From Streptomyces spiralis (GTDB lineage: Bacteria; Actinomycetota; Actinomycetes; Streptomycetales; Streptomycetaceae), in contig NZ_BNBC01000003.1 in assembly GCF_014654675.1 (NCBI RefSeq), forward strand, positions 1 to 43,073: 43,073 nt of DNA, given 5' to 3'. Position numbers and translations under genes: made by a program. Position 1 is the stretch's first letter. Each line of letters begins with the position of its first letter. Shown piece by piece: positions 14,851-22,927 of this stretch. Under the pieces are notes generated by a model. That model saw only the letters and a program-made list of their open reading frames with translations, had not been told where the DNA came from and made no database searches.

Positions 14851-15843
14851 ATGAGCGGCATGGTCATGGTGAAGGACCTCGATGTCCGCGGCATGCAGCA
14901 CTGTGAGACGACGGCGCTGGGCGTGCTGCTGCGGCACGAGGGACTCGACTTGTCCGAACCCATGCTGTTCGGGCTCGGCTCCGGGCTGTCCTTCATCTAC
15001 TGGGACAGCAAAGGCATGGGCTTTCCCTTCCTGGGAGGCCGGGTCAAGCCGTTCGAGCTCACCAGGAACCTGGCCTCCCTACTCGGACTTGAGCTTCTGG
15101 TCGGGGAGACCACCTCACCGCGCAAGGCGTGGCAGAACGTGGCGGCACCCATCGACGCCGGTCGGCCGGTCGGTCTTCAGCTCGACAGCTACCACCTGGA
15201 CTACTTCAGCACCAAGGTACATTTCGGCGGGCACGTCGTGGCCATGTACGGCTACAACGAACAGGACGCCTACCTGGTGGACACCGACCCGCAGGGCGGA
15301 GCCGTCTCGACCAGCCGCGCCAGCCTCGCCAGGGCCAGAGCCGAGCGTGGCCCCATGACCGCCAGGCACCGCTCTTTCACCATCACAGCGCCCACCCGTC
15401 CGACGTCGCCGACAGACCGGATCATCCCCGCGATCAAGACCTGCGCCGACGTCTTCCTCAACCCGCCCATCGCGAACCTGGGTCACCGGGGCATCGAGAA
15501 GACCGCCAAGCAGGTGCCGAAATGGCTGCAGCGCAGCGGCGATCCGCGGGAAGACCTGCCACGGGCCGCAGCCCTCATGGAGAGGGCCGGCACGGGCGGG
15601 GCCCTCTTCCGCAATCTCTACCGGGACTTCCTCGCCGAGTGTGCCCAGCTGATCGACAACAGCCACCTGCGCACCGGCCACAGCCTGTATGCCGAGGCCG
15701 CCACCCTCTGGACACAAGTGGCCGCACTCATCGCAGCAGCAGGCGAATCCGGGGACGCGAAGAACCTCGTACAGGCCGGCTCCGTCCTCCATGAGCTCTC
15801 GCGTATCGAACACGCTGCGATGCGGGCACTCAGCATGCTCTAG
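14851..15843 (+). CDS. BtrH N-terminal / DUF4872 domain protein
   Basis: A 330-residue protein. The N-terminal half resembles the BtrH N-terminal, cysteine-peptidase-like fold: MQHCETTALGVLLRHEGLDL with the candidate catalytic Cys (about residue 18), GLGSGLSFIYW, then FGGHVVAMYGYNE with the candidate His (about 131) and YLVDTDPQG. The C-terminal half (about 180-330) is helical and fits DUF4872. BtrH transfers an acyl chain from a carrier protein to butirosin; other members are found in biosynthetic and unexplained contexts. Here no carrier protein or aminoglycoside genes are adjacent. The ATG follows a near-perfect GAAGGAGGAGA ribosome site. The nitroreductase 166 bases downstream on the same strand could be a partner. 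Confidence 0.85.
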   Translation: MSGMVMVKDLDVRGMQHCETTALGVLLRHEGLDLSEPMLFGLGSGLSFIYWDSKGMGFPFLGGRVKPFELTRNLASLLGLELLVGETTSPRKAWQNVAAPIDAGRPVGLQLDSYHLDYFSTKVHFGGHVVAMYGYNEQDAYLVDTDPQGGAVSTSRASLARARAERGPMTARHRSFTITAPTRPTSPTDRIIPAIKTCADVFLNPPIANLGHRGIEKTAKQVPKWLQRSGDPREDLPRAAALMERAGTGGALFRNLYRDFLAECAQLIDNSHLRTGHSLYAEAATLWTQVAALIAAAGESGDAKNLVQAGSVLHELSRIEHAAMRALSML

Positions 15844-16009
15844 ACACCGTCCTGGCGATCACGAACGAAGCCAGATCATGAAGGCCCGCTGTTCCGGGCG
15901 TGAGCAACATCGTCAGCGGGCGGCAGCGGCCTCCCAAGGCGCGTCCGGAGGCACTGACCGCTGAATACGGTGGAGGGGCCGGGCCGGTTGAGGGAGAGGA
16001 CGCGAAGAC

Positions 16010-16675
16010 GTGGATGTGTATGAGGCGGTGGACAGTCGCCGGGCTGTGCGAGCGTTCAGCGATGAGCCGGTGTCCAAAGAAGTGCTCGAACGAGTGCTGG
16101 CCGCGGCGACGCGTGCTCCGTCGAGCGGGAACCTCCAGCCGTGGCATGTATATGTCGTGACCGGTGAGCCCTTGGCCGAACTGAAGAGGCGCGCGACGGC
16201 CAGGGCACTGGCGGGAGATCCGGGTGATGACCGGGAGTATCCGATGTACCCGGCCGAACTGACCTCACCGTATCTGGACCGCTTCTCCGCCGCGGCCGCC
16301 CAGCGTTACAAAGCGCTGGGAATCGAGCGCGACGACCCCGACAGGCCCATGAAGATCGCCGCCTTGAACTCAGAGGGGTTCGGGGCGCCCGTCGTGCTGT
16401 TCTGCTACCTCGACCGGACGATGGGGCCCGGACAGTGGGGGGACGCCGGGATGTACTTGCAGACGGTCATGCTGTTGCTGAGGGCGGAAGGGTTGCACAG
16501 CTGCCCCCAGGTGATGTGGACCATGTACCGCAAGACTGTCAGCCAGACAGTCGGAGCCGATGACAGGTTCGTATTGTTCTGTGGCGTCTCGGTGGGATTC
16601 GAGAAGGAAGGCGCGCCACAGATACGTACCGGGCGGGCGGACATGACGGAAACGGTCAGCTTCATCGGAGTGTGA
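16010..16675 (+). CDS. nitroreductase-family flavoprotein
   Basis: A 221-residue nitroreductase-fold protein. It shows SRRAVRAFSDEPVSKEVLER (residues 9-28, with the FMN-phosphate-binding RR), the motif AAATRAPSSGNLQPWHVYVV, and LQTVMLLLRAEGLHSCPQ followed by GVSVGFE at the FMN-binding end. These enzymes use NAD(P)H through FMN to reduce nitro compounds, quinones or enones. The start is GTG 16010 with AGGGAGAGGA about 9 bases upstream. It stands alone between two intergenic regions on the same strand as the BtrH-like gene. A hairpin overlaps the stop codon. Confidence 0.92.
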   Translation: MDVYEAVDSRRAVRAFSDEPVSKEVLERVLAAATRAPSSGNLQPWHVYVVTGEPLAELKRRATARALAGDPGDDREYPMYPAELTSPYLDRFSAAAAQRYKALGIERDDPDRPMKIAALNSEGFGAPVVLFCYLDRTMGPGQWGDAGMYLQTVMLLLRAEGLHSCPQVMWTMYRKTVSQTVGADDRFVLFCGVSVGFEKEGAPQIRTGRADMTETVSFIGV

Positions 16676-16688
16676 CCGCTGGGCGGTC
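16674..16688 (+). terminator. small hairpin at the nitroreductase stop codon
   Basis: A perfect 6-bp repeat GACCGC-TGG-GCGGTC (16674-16688) overlaps the TGA stop. It is short but GC-only in the stem except one pair, and lies between this gene and the convergent kinase-like gene. Confidence 0.4.
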
Positions 16689-16800
16689 GAGACCGCTGCA
16701 CGCTGATCCAGATCGTACCGACCCCTACCGGTTCCAGGCCGCCGAAACCGAACGTCGCACCAGCAACACCCGGTCACTTTGTCCTCGATCGCCGGGCCAG

Positions 16801-17631
16801 TCAGGTCAGCAAGGCGGCCGTGAACGTCTCGCGGCGGTCCGCCAGCCAGGTCTGCATGCGGTCCCAGCGCTCCCATCCACCGCGCTCGGCCAACGCCTGG
16901 AGATAGACCGGGTCGCCGTCAGCCACACGGGCAGCGACAAAGGCCCGGCAGACCTGCGTGGCCTGCTCGATGACGCCGGGCAGGTCGGCGCGGTCCCGCG
17001 GTGACAGGCCATAGCTGTCGGCAAGGATCCGCAACCGTGCGGGTGTATCCAGCCCGGGGGGATGGAGGGCAGCTGCGGATGCGGGGTCGATCATGGGCAC
17101 CCAGTAGCGGGCGGTCATGGCGACGTCCCACAGGGGGCGACCCGGGGCCGCCAGGTCGAAATCGATCAGGGCGGCGGCACGGCCATCGCGGAAGACGACG
17201 TTCTCCAGGCACACGTCGTTGTGGCACAGCATCGTCCCTCCCTCCGGGTCGGCCAGGTCTCCAGGCCACCCGGCACGCACATCGATCTCGACAGTCGTGC
17301 TGGCCTCATGCAGGCGCCGCAGCAAGCTCCCGACCGATTCCAGAGCGGTCTTCGTCATCACCCAGTCCGGAAAAGGCGGCAGAGCAACCTCGCCCGGAAT
17401 GAACGTCAGCTGCTCACGGCCGTCATCAGTGCGACCGACAGGGACCGGCGCCGCGTCGAAGCCGTGTTCCTTCAACGCAAGGAGATAGCCGTGCAAGGCG
17501 CGCGCGTTGCGCGGCGCCGGGCGCTCCACCAACGACCCCCGGCGGAAGACTGCCCCCACATTCACCATGCCGCCGACCAGCGCCTCGCCCTCATCCGTCA
17601 CAACGATCACGCTACCGCCCGACCAGCCCAC
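16801..17631 (-). CDS. APH-fold phosphotransferase
   Basis: A 276-residue kinase of the aminoglycoside phosphotransferase (APH/choline-kinase) fold. The catalytic loop is CHNDVCLENVVF (HxDxxxxN, Asp about residue 137), followed by AALIDFDLAAPGRPLWDV, the metal-binding Asp. The N-terminal lobe is short but includes VFRRGSLVERPAP. All key catalytic residues are visible, so it may phosphorylate a small hydroxylated molecule. Resistance enzymes are only one subset of this fold. Similar Streptomyces proteins are annotated only as phosphotransferases. It is divergent from a second APH-fold gene 122 bases away. Confidence 0.85.
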   Translation of the reverse strand: MGWSGGSVIVVTDEGEALVGGMVNVGAVFRRGSLVERPAPRNARALHGYLLALKEHGFDAAPVPVGRTDDGREQLTFIPGEVALPPFPDWVMTKTALESVGSLLRRLHEASTTVEIDVRAGWPGDLADPEGGTMLCHNDVCLENVVFRDGRAAALIDFDLAAPGRPLWDVAMTARYWVPMIDPASAAALHPPGLDTPARLRILADSYGLSPRDRADLPGVIEQATQVCRAFVAARVADGDPVYLQALAERGGWERWDRMQTWLADRRETFTAALLT

Positions 17632-17753
17632 CGGGGGGCCACACCTGAACTCGGGTCGAACACCGGCCGACCGAAGAGCCTGTCAAAGCCGTCTGACTCG
17701 CTGGAGAGCGGACTCGGGCCAACGGTGTGCCGAGCCGAGGATAAGGTCGGCGG

Positions 17754-18743
17754 ATGCGCCAGTTCACAGAGGCTGAAGCCTTGTCGGGGATCGTGCACGA
17801 GGCACTGGGGACGGGGGTCCATGTCGTCGGAGTGGACCGGTTGCGAGGCGGGAGCAAGAAGGGGGTCTACCGGGTTCATGTGGACGGATCGCGTCCCACA
17901 AGCGTGATCATCTACAGCTGGGCCGAGGCCGAGAACTTCTGGCCGACTACGGAAGGCAGCGACGCGGCCGATCCGTTCGCTCCCGCCTCCGGGCTCGTCC
18001 CCTTTCTCGCCGCTCAGCGGCGGCTGGACCGCCTTGGGGTGCGGGTTCCGGGGGTACTCCTGGCTGACGACAGCCGACGCCGCTACCCGGCGGATGTGGC
18101 GGTGGTTGAAGACGTTGTCGGCGGCACTCTGGAAGCACTCCTGAAGAAGGATCCTGCGCGCGCATCAGGTGCTTTGAGTGAGTTGGCAGCAATGCTGGAA
18201 GTGATGCACCAGCAGCGCAGTCAGCAGTACGGCAGGGTGGACGTGTTGGAACGCGGCGACGAAGCGAGTGGCGTTTCGTGCGAACAGCTGGTGTTTGAGC
18301 GTGCCCTCGGGGATCTCGCGGAGGCGGCCGAACGCGACCCCAGGATCGGATCAGCCGCGGCCCCCTTGCACGATCGCCTGCAGGAGCTGGCCACACGAGT
18401 GTCTCCGCGCACCGAACACGGACTGATCCACGGCGAACTCGGACCCGACCACGTCTTGGTCGATGCTTCCGGACATCCCGTCCTCATCGACATCGAGGGC
18501 CTGATGTTCTTCGATGTCGAGTGGGAACACGTTTTCCTGCAGCTTCGCTTCGGCGAGCAGTACCCGGCCTTGTCCCGCCCCGGACTCGATCCGGCACGGC
18601 TCGACCTCTTCATGCTCGCGATGCGTCTCTCACTGGTGGCCGGCCCCCTGCGCCTCCTCGACGGCGACTTCCCACATCGCGCACCGATGCAGGAAATCGC
18701 CGACCACAACGCGAAGGAAGCACTGGCCCTGCTGGTCCAGTAG
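17754..18743 (+). CDS. APH-fold protein with altered catalytic loop
   Basis: A 329-residue APH-like protein: N-lobe DRLRGGSKKGVYRVHVDG, hinge-like VAVVEDVVGGTLEALLKKD, catalytic-loop equivalent GLIHGELGPDHVLVDASG (about 222-239) and VLIDIEGLMFFDVEWE. In the HxDxxxxN motif, Glu replaces the catalytic Asp and His replaces the Asn (HGELGPDH); the metal Asp in LIDIEG is kept. Such changes are also seen in other actinobacterial family members, so it may be a specialised or non-catalytic kinase. It starts at ATG 17754, divergent from the other APH-fold gene, and a small palindrome (18746-18761) follows its stop. Confidence 0.8.
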   Translation: MRQFTEAEALSGIVHEALGTGVHVVGVDRLRGGSKKGVYRVHVDGSRPTSVIIYSWAEAENFWPTTEGSDAADPFAPASGLVPFLAAQRRLDRLGVRVPGVLLADDSRRRYPADVAVVEDVVGGTLEALLKKDPARASGALSELAAMLEVMHQQRSQQYGRVDVLERGDEASGVSCEQLVFERALGDLAEAAERDPRIGSAAAPLHDRLQELATRVSPRTEHGLIHGELGPDHVLVDASGHPVLIDIEGLMFFDVEWEHVFLQLRFGEQYPALSRPGLDPARLDLFMLAMRLSLVAGPLRLLDGDFPHRAPMQEIADHNAKEALALLVQ

Positions 18744-18799
18744 CACGGCGAACATTCGCCGGCCATTACCGACGTCAAGCCGCAACTCGGACATGAAGA

Positions 18800-19228
18800 T
18801 CACGACATCGAGGCGGTCACGTTGCCGACCTGGCCCCGCAGGATGCGTTCGAACCAGTCCGCAGTCAGTTCCGCGCATCGGCCAGGTGAACCGGCCACGT
18901 GGAGCGTCCCCGCCGCGGACCCCTGAAGGGGAATGTACATCTGGTTGTGGAGTTCGGTCCCAAGCACTCCCTGCCCGTCGAAGAACGCACCGAAGACGTG
19001 GGAAATGACATTGGTTCCAGGCATCACGGCATGGACCAGGGCCAGCAGATGCGCGAATCCCGTCTCCTCGGGGCGCAGGATGAGGGTGTCGTCGGGGTCG
19101 CACGGCCAGGTGACGGCCCGCTCGCGCAGTACGGACACGAACCTGCGCCATACGCCATCCAGCATCTCGAATGCGTCCTCGTCGGCTTCACCGACCGAGA
19201 ACCAGGGCACGTACAGGCGGTGGTCCAT
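18800..19228 (-). CDS. hypothetical protein
   Basis: About 142 residues from ATG 19228 (MDHRLYVPWFSVGEADEDAF); an upstream in-frame ATG at 19261 is possible. The sequence has good coding character, with RRFVSVLRERAVTWPCDPDD, VISHVFGAFFDGQGVLGTEL and CAELTADWFERILRG, but no motif I recognise. No signal peptide or membrane segment is seen. It resembles streptomycete-specific hypotheticals of similar length. It converges with the second APH-fold gene. Confidence 0.7.
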   Translation of the reverse strand: MDHRLYVPWFSVGEADEDAFEMLDGVWRRFVSVLRERAVTWPCDPDDTLILRPEETGFAHLLALVHAVMPGTNVISHVFGAFFDGQGVLGTELHNQMYIPLQGSAAGTLHVAGSPGRCAELTADWFERILRGQVGNVTASMS

Positions 19229-19368
19229 GCCCTGCACCGTAGCTGACAGGTGACTGTTCAAGGCGACGCTACCGGATGCCTCGATGAAGATCGCGATCTA
19301 CAGCTGGAGTACTGGTCAGGGTCTCCGCGTTCATGGGCGCCTTCCACGGTCTGGTGCCCTGAGTCCCG

Positions 19369-19461
19369 TCAACGCGCCGCGCGTTGGCAGATGAGCCAGT
19401 AGATGAGCGCCGCAGGTGGCGAGACGCACAGCAGGACGATCACCAGACGAGGATCGATCAT
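19369..19461 (-). CDS. possible 30-residue membrane peptide
   Basis: A short frame from ATG 19461 encodes MIDPRLVIVLLCVSPPAALI followed by YWLICQRAAR, a single hydrophobic helix ending in basic residues, as in small membrane proteins. It is divergent from the VOC gene. No ribosome site is seen and the surrounding frame stays open upstream, so it may be chance. Confidence 0.3.
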   Translation of the reverse strand: MIDPRLVIVLLCVSPPAALIYWLICQRAAR

Positions 19462-19510
19462 GAGTGCGTGACGCAGGCTGTTCCGCCGGCGGTCCTGGCA
19501 AGATACCGGC

Positions 19511-19864
19511 ATGGAACGTGTACTTGGAATCGGTGGGTACTTCATGCGGGCCGCCGACCCGGCGGCCCTGAGTGCGTGGTATCGCGATTGTCTGGGTCTG
19601 GACGCCGATGAGAACGGTCTGTGGCGTCAGGGAGCCGGGCTGACGGTGTTCGCGACATTCGAGTCCGGGACCGACTACTTCGGGTCCCGCACCCAGCAGA
19701 CCATGCTCAATTTCCGGGTCCGCGACCTGGACGCGATGCTCGCCCAATTGCGCGCCAAGGGAGCGGACGTGGCCGAAGAGACCCAGGACATGGAGGGTGT
19801 CGGTCGATTCGGCTGGGTCACCGATCCGGAGGGCAATCGGATCGAGCTGTGGCAGCCTGCCTGA
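19511..19864 (+). CDS. VOC / glyoxalase-fold protein
   Basis: A 117-residue vicinal-oxygen-chelate protein. It shows the start GIGGYFMRAADPAALSAWYR, the segment LGLDADENGLWRQG, TMLNFRVRDLDAMLAQLRAK, and the ending FGWVTDPEGNRIELWQP, where the Glu is the metal ligand. The family covers glyoxalases, fosfomycin- or bleomycin-resistance proteins and dioxygenases; nothing here distinguishes them. The end lies about 100 bases from the relic of the truncated gene on the opposite strand. Confidence 0.9.
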   Translation: MERVLGIGGYFMRAADPAALSAWYRDCLGLDADENGLWRQGAGLTVFATFESGTDYFGSRTQQTMLNFRVRDLDAMLAQLRAKGADVAEETQDMEGVGRFGWVTDPEGNRIELWQPA

Positions 19865-20159
19865 CGGCGCGCAGGCGGTGACATTCCGGCGGCACACCGG
19901 GGTGTCGAGGCGTGACCGTTGGGCAGGCCCGCGCGGCCATGCCCCCATGGCTCCTTGCGTGAGCGACCTGGCTGATCACCTCTCCGCCGACGACACTGAG
20001 CACCACCGCACCGCCGAACCACCCGGCATGGCGCATCAACTGCCGCCGCGTCATGTCCTGTTCCCCGACGCCATGCTCCTGGGCGTCCTCGCCGGGCCCG
20101 CTGTCCCCACTGTGCCCGCTGTATCCGCTGTGCTCGCTGTATCCGCTGTGCTCGCTCAC
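19818..20159 (-). pseudogene. 5' remnant of a gene coupled to the cupredoxin, probably a Tat-exported metallophosphoesterase
   Basis: GTG 20159 overlaps the cupredoxin stop codon (GTGA), the hallmark of a translationally coupled downstream gene. The frame begins with a His/Ser/Gly repeat (SEHSGYSEHSGYSGHSGDSG), then a Tat-like signal peptide: TRRQLMRHAGWFGGAVVLSV followed by VGGEVISQVA. Soon after (about 19970) family character vanishes and the frame runs antisense into the VOC gene. Actinobacteria commonly place a Tat-signal metallophosphoesterase next to this cupredoxin, and the RRQLMRHAGWFG start fits my memory of those proteins. No phosphoesterase motif survives, so the identity is inference. 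Confidence 0.55.
20118..20153. repeat. 18-bp tandem repeat
   Basis: Two perfect copies of GCTGTATCCGCTGTGCTC (20118-20135 and 20136-20153) are preceded by a diverged third copy (20100-20117). On the minus strand they encode the SEHSGY repeats at the start of the truncated coupled gene. The length is a multiple of three, so copy changes keep the frame. Confidence 0.85.
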
Positions 20160-20743
20160 TGCGTCACCGTCACAGTCGCCGTCATGAACGGATGGATCGT
20201 GCACAGATACTTGTACGTGCCGGGCTTGGCAAAGGTGTAACTGAACGTGTCACCGGTGTTCATGGCCTTCGAGTTCAGCGGACCGCCGGATCCGTCACTG
20301 GTGACCGTGTGTGCTTCGGAGTCCTGGTTCGTCCAGGTCACCTTGGTCCCGGCCTTCACCGTCAGCATCGCCGGCGAGAACGTGAAGTTATTGATCACCA
20401 CCGCGGTCCCGGAGGCCGGCGCGGGTGCCGATACAGCCGCGCCTGCGCTCCCCGCGGCCGCCGACGGCGACATCTCCATACCGGGCATCGACGACGACGC
20501 GGTACTGGAAGCGCCCGGCATACCCGGCAGGCTGCTGCCCGGCGACCCCTTCAGCCCGGCATCCGCCTTGTTCCCGCCCGAACCACCACCGCACGCGGAC
20601 AGCGGCCCGAGAGAGCCGACGACTGCGAGGGCGACGACACCGGTACGCAGCTTGCGCGTCAGCGGATTGATGCCCCGGGCGCAGGACGCCCGCAGCGGCA
20701 ACGGCTCCTTCGGGGGAGTGGAGCCGAATGTGCGCGATTGCAT
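20156..20743 (-). CDS. cupredoxin-domain lipoprotein
   Basis: About 195 residues from ATG 20743. An N-terminal export signal ends in the lipobox GPLSAC-GGG (Cys about residue 51), so the protein is probably a membrane-anchored, extracytoplasmic lipoprotein. A low-complexity Gly/Ser/Pro/Met linker follows (PGMPG, SSSMPGMEMSP). The C-terminal 80 residues form a plastocyanin-like domain: VVINNFTFSPAMLTVKAGTK, TWTNQDSEAHTVTSD with the first His ligand, and YLCTIHPFMTATVTV with Cys, His and Met ligands. All type-1 copper ligands are present, so it should bind copper and transfer electrons. The Met-rich linker may also bind copper. A broken gene overlaps its stop codon. Confidence 0.9.
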   Translation of the reverse strand: MQSRTFGSTPPKEPLPLRASCARGINPLTRKLRTGVVALAVVGSLGPLSACGGGSGGNKADAGLKGSPGSSLPGMPGASSTASSSMPGMEMSPSAAAGSAGAAVSAPAPASGTAVVINNFTFSPAMLTVKAGTKVTWTNQDSEAHTVTSDGSGGPLNSKAMNTGDTFSYTFAKPGTYKYLCTIHPFMTATVTVTQ

Positions 20744-21139
20744 GACTGGGATTCCTCGTGTTCGGCCACCCGGCAAGGGGTGGGTGCCTTCCACCGCCAG
20801 GCGAGCGGCCCGGCAGTGTCTGCAGAGGAATAGGAAGGCGTGTTACACGCCGGCCCGTACTCGGCCTCCCGCACGGCGCCCGTCGTCGCCCCGGCTCACG
20901 AGCACGCGCCGAAACCCGTGCCGCTATTTTCTTCACGCACACCCTCGCCGGTGACGCCACGCTGATCGCCGTATCGCTGTGGGTCGCCGTGCAGGGACTC
21001 GTGACCCGCGAACTCGCCGACCGCCCTCGGCGACACCGCGGCCGTACACAAGGGTGGCTTCGTTCACTTCAGGCAGCGGCGTTTGTGCCCCGGTTTGGAC
21101 AGCACTTGACGATCTTGTGGCCTGCGGATGTCAACGGCG
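20744..21139. other. gene-free stretch
   Basis: This stretch between the divergent cupredoxin and the convergent hypothetical gene contains no gene I can support. One plus-strand frame includes TLAGDATLIAVSLWVAVQGL (about 20938-20997), which is hydrophobic and may be a relic of a membrane protein, but it has no start and no recognisable family. Confidence 0.5.
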
Positions 21140-21757
21140 TCAGAACGGGCGTTCGGCCGTACCCAGGACGACGAGTTCGGTGCTCTCCAGCATCTCGGCA
21201 AGCGTCTGGGGCGCCCGGCGCATATGGCAGTAGTCCCACTGCGCGCGGCGGATCACCTGGTCCGGGTGACTGAGGGCGGCCAGCACGTCCCAGTGCAGGG
21301 CCTGGGCCCAGACGTAGCCCGGCTCGCCGTCGACGTCCATGTCCTCCGCATCGATCGGGGTGTCCGCGAGCGCGGAGGCCAAACGGTGGAGGTCCACCGG
21401 TCCGGCGGCGAAGTCCAGGAACGCAGCGGGGTCCGCGCCCTCGGGTGTGTCGTTGGCGGCCTCGTCGTCCCGGCCCGGCCAGGAGTCGTAGCGGTGGGCG
21501 CGAACCCCGCCGCACCAGACCTCCAACTCCAGCCGGTCACCGTCGTACTGGAAGGCGGCCAGCACCGGAGCGCCCAATTCCGCGCTGATTGGCCCGGCGA
21601 GCGCGAAGACATTGTTCTCGTCGACGAACCGGTCCGGATGGACGAGGCAGAATCTCGGCCCGGCGGGGATCGCGTAGCCCGCCGCGCAGACCTCGCGCAG
21701 GACGGGGGCCGCCTGTTCGAGCGGCACCGGAATCAACATCGTGCCGTACGTGGTCAC
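21140..21757 (-). CDS. hypothetical protein
   Basis: A 205-residue protein from GTG 21757, which follows AGGAGGTGAGG closely. Segments with strong coding character include AGYAIPAGPRFCLVHPDRFV, VLAAFQYDGDRLELEVWCGG and IDAEDMDVDGEPGYVWAQAL, with an acidic middle region. No signal peptide, membrane segment or catalytic motif was found. It resembles conserved streptomycete hypotheticals; function unknown. Confidence 0.75.
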   Translation of the reverse strand: MTTYGTMLIPVPLEQAAPVLREVCAAGYAIPAGPRFCLVHPDRFVDENNVFALAGPISAELGAPVLAAFQYDGDRLELEVWCGGVRAHRYDSWPGRDDEAANDTPEGADPAAFLDFAAGPVDLHRLASALADTPIDAEDMDVDGEPGYVWAQALHWDVLAALSHPDQVIRRAQWDYCHMRRAPQTLAEMLESTELVVLGTAERPF

Positions 21758-21809
21758 GGCCTCACCTCCTGGACCGCAGTGACCCTACGCGGTGGTGACG
21801 CTGCGCGGC

Positions 21810-22060
21810 CAACGAAATATGCCCACTTCGGATGCACTCCTCGCTGCTCCTCGACCAGACGGCAGGAAGATCCCCGTGACCGCGTGCCACAGCTTGCGCG
21901 GCGCACCCAGGTCCGCCCGCAAGGTGCCGTCGATCACGTGCTGTACGGATCCAGTGCCGTCGACCGCGGCGGCAGTTTCTTGCACGGTTTTCCGGCCAGG
22001 CCGAGCCCACTGCCTTGCGAACCGTCCGCCATGACACGCTGTGCTTCCGCTCGACCTTCG
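21810..22060 (-). pseudogene. degraded IS21-family transposase (IstA-like) fragment
   Basis: Two minus-strand frames together resemble part of an IstA-type transposase. The first contains SVSWRTVRKAVGSAWPENR (about 22040-21984), like the HTH segment SWRTVRKAL.SAWP. The second, after a frameshift, contains VIDGTLRADLGAPRKLWHAV (about 21940-21880), like VIDxxLRADLxAPRKQRHTV of these transposases. Both catalytic residues and the istB helper are gone. No terminal inverted repeats were found. Confidence 0.6.
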
Positions 22061-22123
22061 ACTCAGAACCAGCAGACGGCCGCCGGCTCAACGCGGCCCA
22101 CCGGCACAGCTCTCAGCGCAACC

Positions 22124-22927
22124 CTACGCAGAAGAACCGGCGAGGAACGGGGAGATCAGGCCGTACACGATCTCGGGTTGCTCCAGGTGCAGATCATGAC
22201 GGGTTCCAGGAATGCTGACGGACACAGTAGGGACGCGTCGGCGCATCAGATCATCGACCCGCGCAGGCGAGATGAAGCTCTGCTGGGCGAGGATGAGCAG
22301 AGTGGGGCAGGTGATGCGCTCCCACTCGTGCGCGAAGGAGTGCTGCGCGGCATCCGCCACGGACCGGACCATCACGTCCCGGTCGAAGCGGGGCCACCAC
22401 TGCCCACCGCGTTCCTCCAGGCCATCCGCCCAGCCCGTGCCGATCACTCCGCCGCCGAAGAACTGGACCGCAGCATCGCGCGAGGGAAAGGGGGCCGGCC
22501 ACGAGTCGAACCACCGGCGGATGTGAACCGGCCATTCGGGGTCGGGGCCGCTCACGTCGGCTTCGATGACCACCAACGCACGGACCAGCTCAGGATGCCG
22601 CGCGGCGGCCAAGATGGCCGTGTGTCCGCCCAGCGACTGACCGACCAGAACAACGCGCTCCAGGCCCAACTGATCTGCCACGGCGACGACGTCTTCGACG
22701 AAGGCGTCCCTGGAGACATCAGCAGGGAAGCGGTCGCTGGCGCCTTGACCGCGTTGGTCGACTGCGACCACCCGATATTCCGGGCTCAGGGATCCTGCCA
22801 GTGCATCCCACTCCCCCGCATGACCGGCCAGTCCATGCAACAGCACCAGCGCCGGCCCGTCTCCGTCCCAGTCCCGGCAGACAAGCCGCACGCCTTCCCG
22901 CTCGACCACACGCTCGGTCCACATCAC
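22124..22927 (-). CDS. alpha/beta hydrolase
   Basis: A 267-residue alpha/beta hydrolase. It shows LVLLHGLAGHAGEWDALAGS (oxyanion loop), VDQRGQGASDRF, the nucleophile elbow GQSLGGH (Ser about residue 97) and the catalytic His in IPGTRHDLHLEQPE (about 245). The usual acid after strand 6 or 7 is not obvious: the segment reads TLLILAQQSFISPARVDDLM, and the acid may lie elsewhere or be absent, which relatives may share. Substrate unknown. It lies 64 bases past the IS21-type relic. Confidence 0.88.
   Translation of the reverse strand: MMWTERVVEREGVRLVCRDWDGDGPALVLLHGLAGHAGEWDALAGSLSPEYRVVAVDQRGQGASDRFPADVSRDAFVEDVVAVADQLGLERVVLVGQSLGGHTAILAAARHPELVRALVVIEADVSGPDPEWPVHIRRWFDSWPAPFPSRDAAVQFFGGGVIGTGWADGLEERGGQWWPRFDRDVMVRSVADAAQHSFAHEWERITCPTLLILAQQSFISPARVDDLMRRRVPTVSVSIPGTRHDLHLEQPEIVYGLISPFLAGSSA

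Noticed and set aside
15844..15960. Repetitive-looking sequence resembling an IS end after the BtrH-like gene
   Set aside because: It has no paired end, no target duplication and no transposase fragment that I could confirm.
16801..18743. Annotating the two APH-fold genes as aminoglycoside resistance
   Set aside because: The fold covers many kinases. Sequence alone does not show the substrate, and one has altered catalytic residues.
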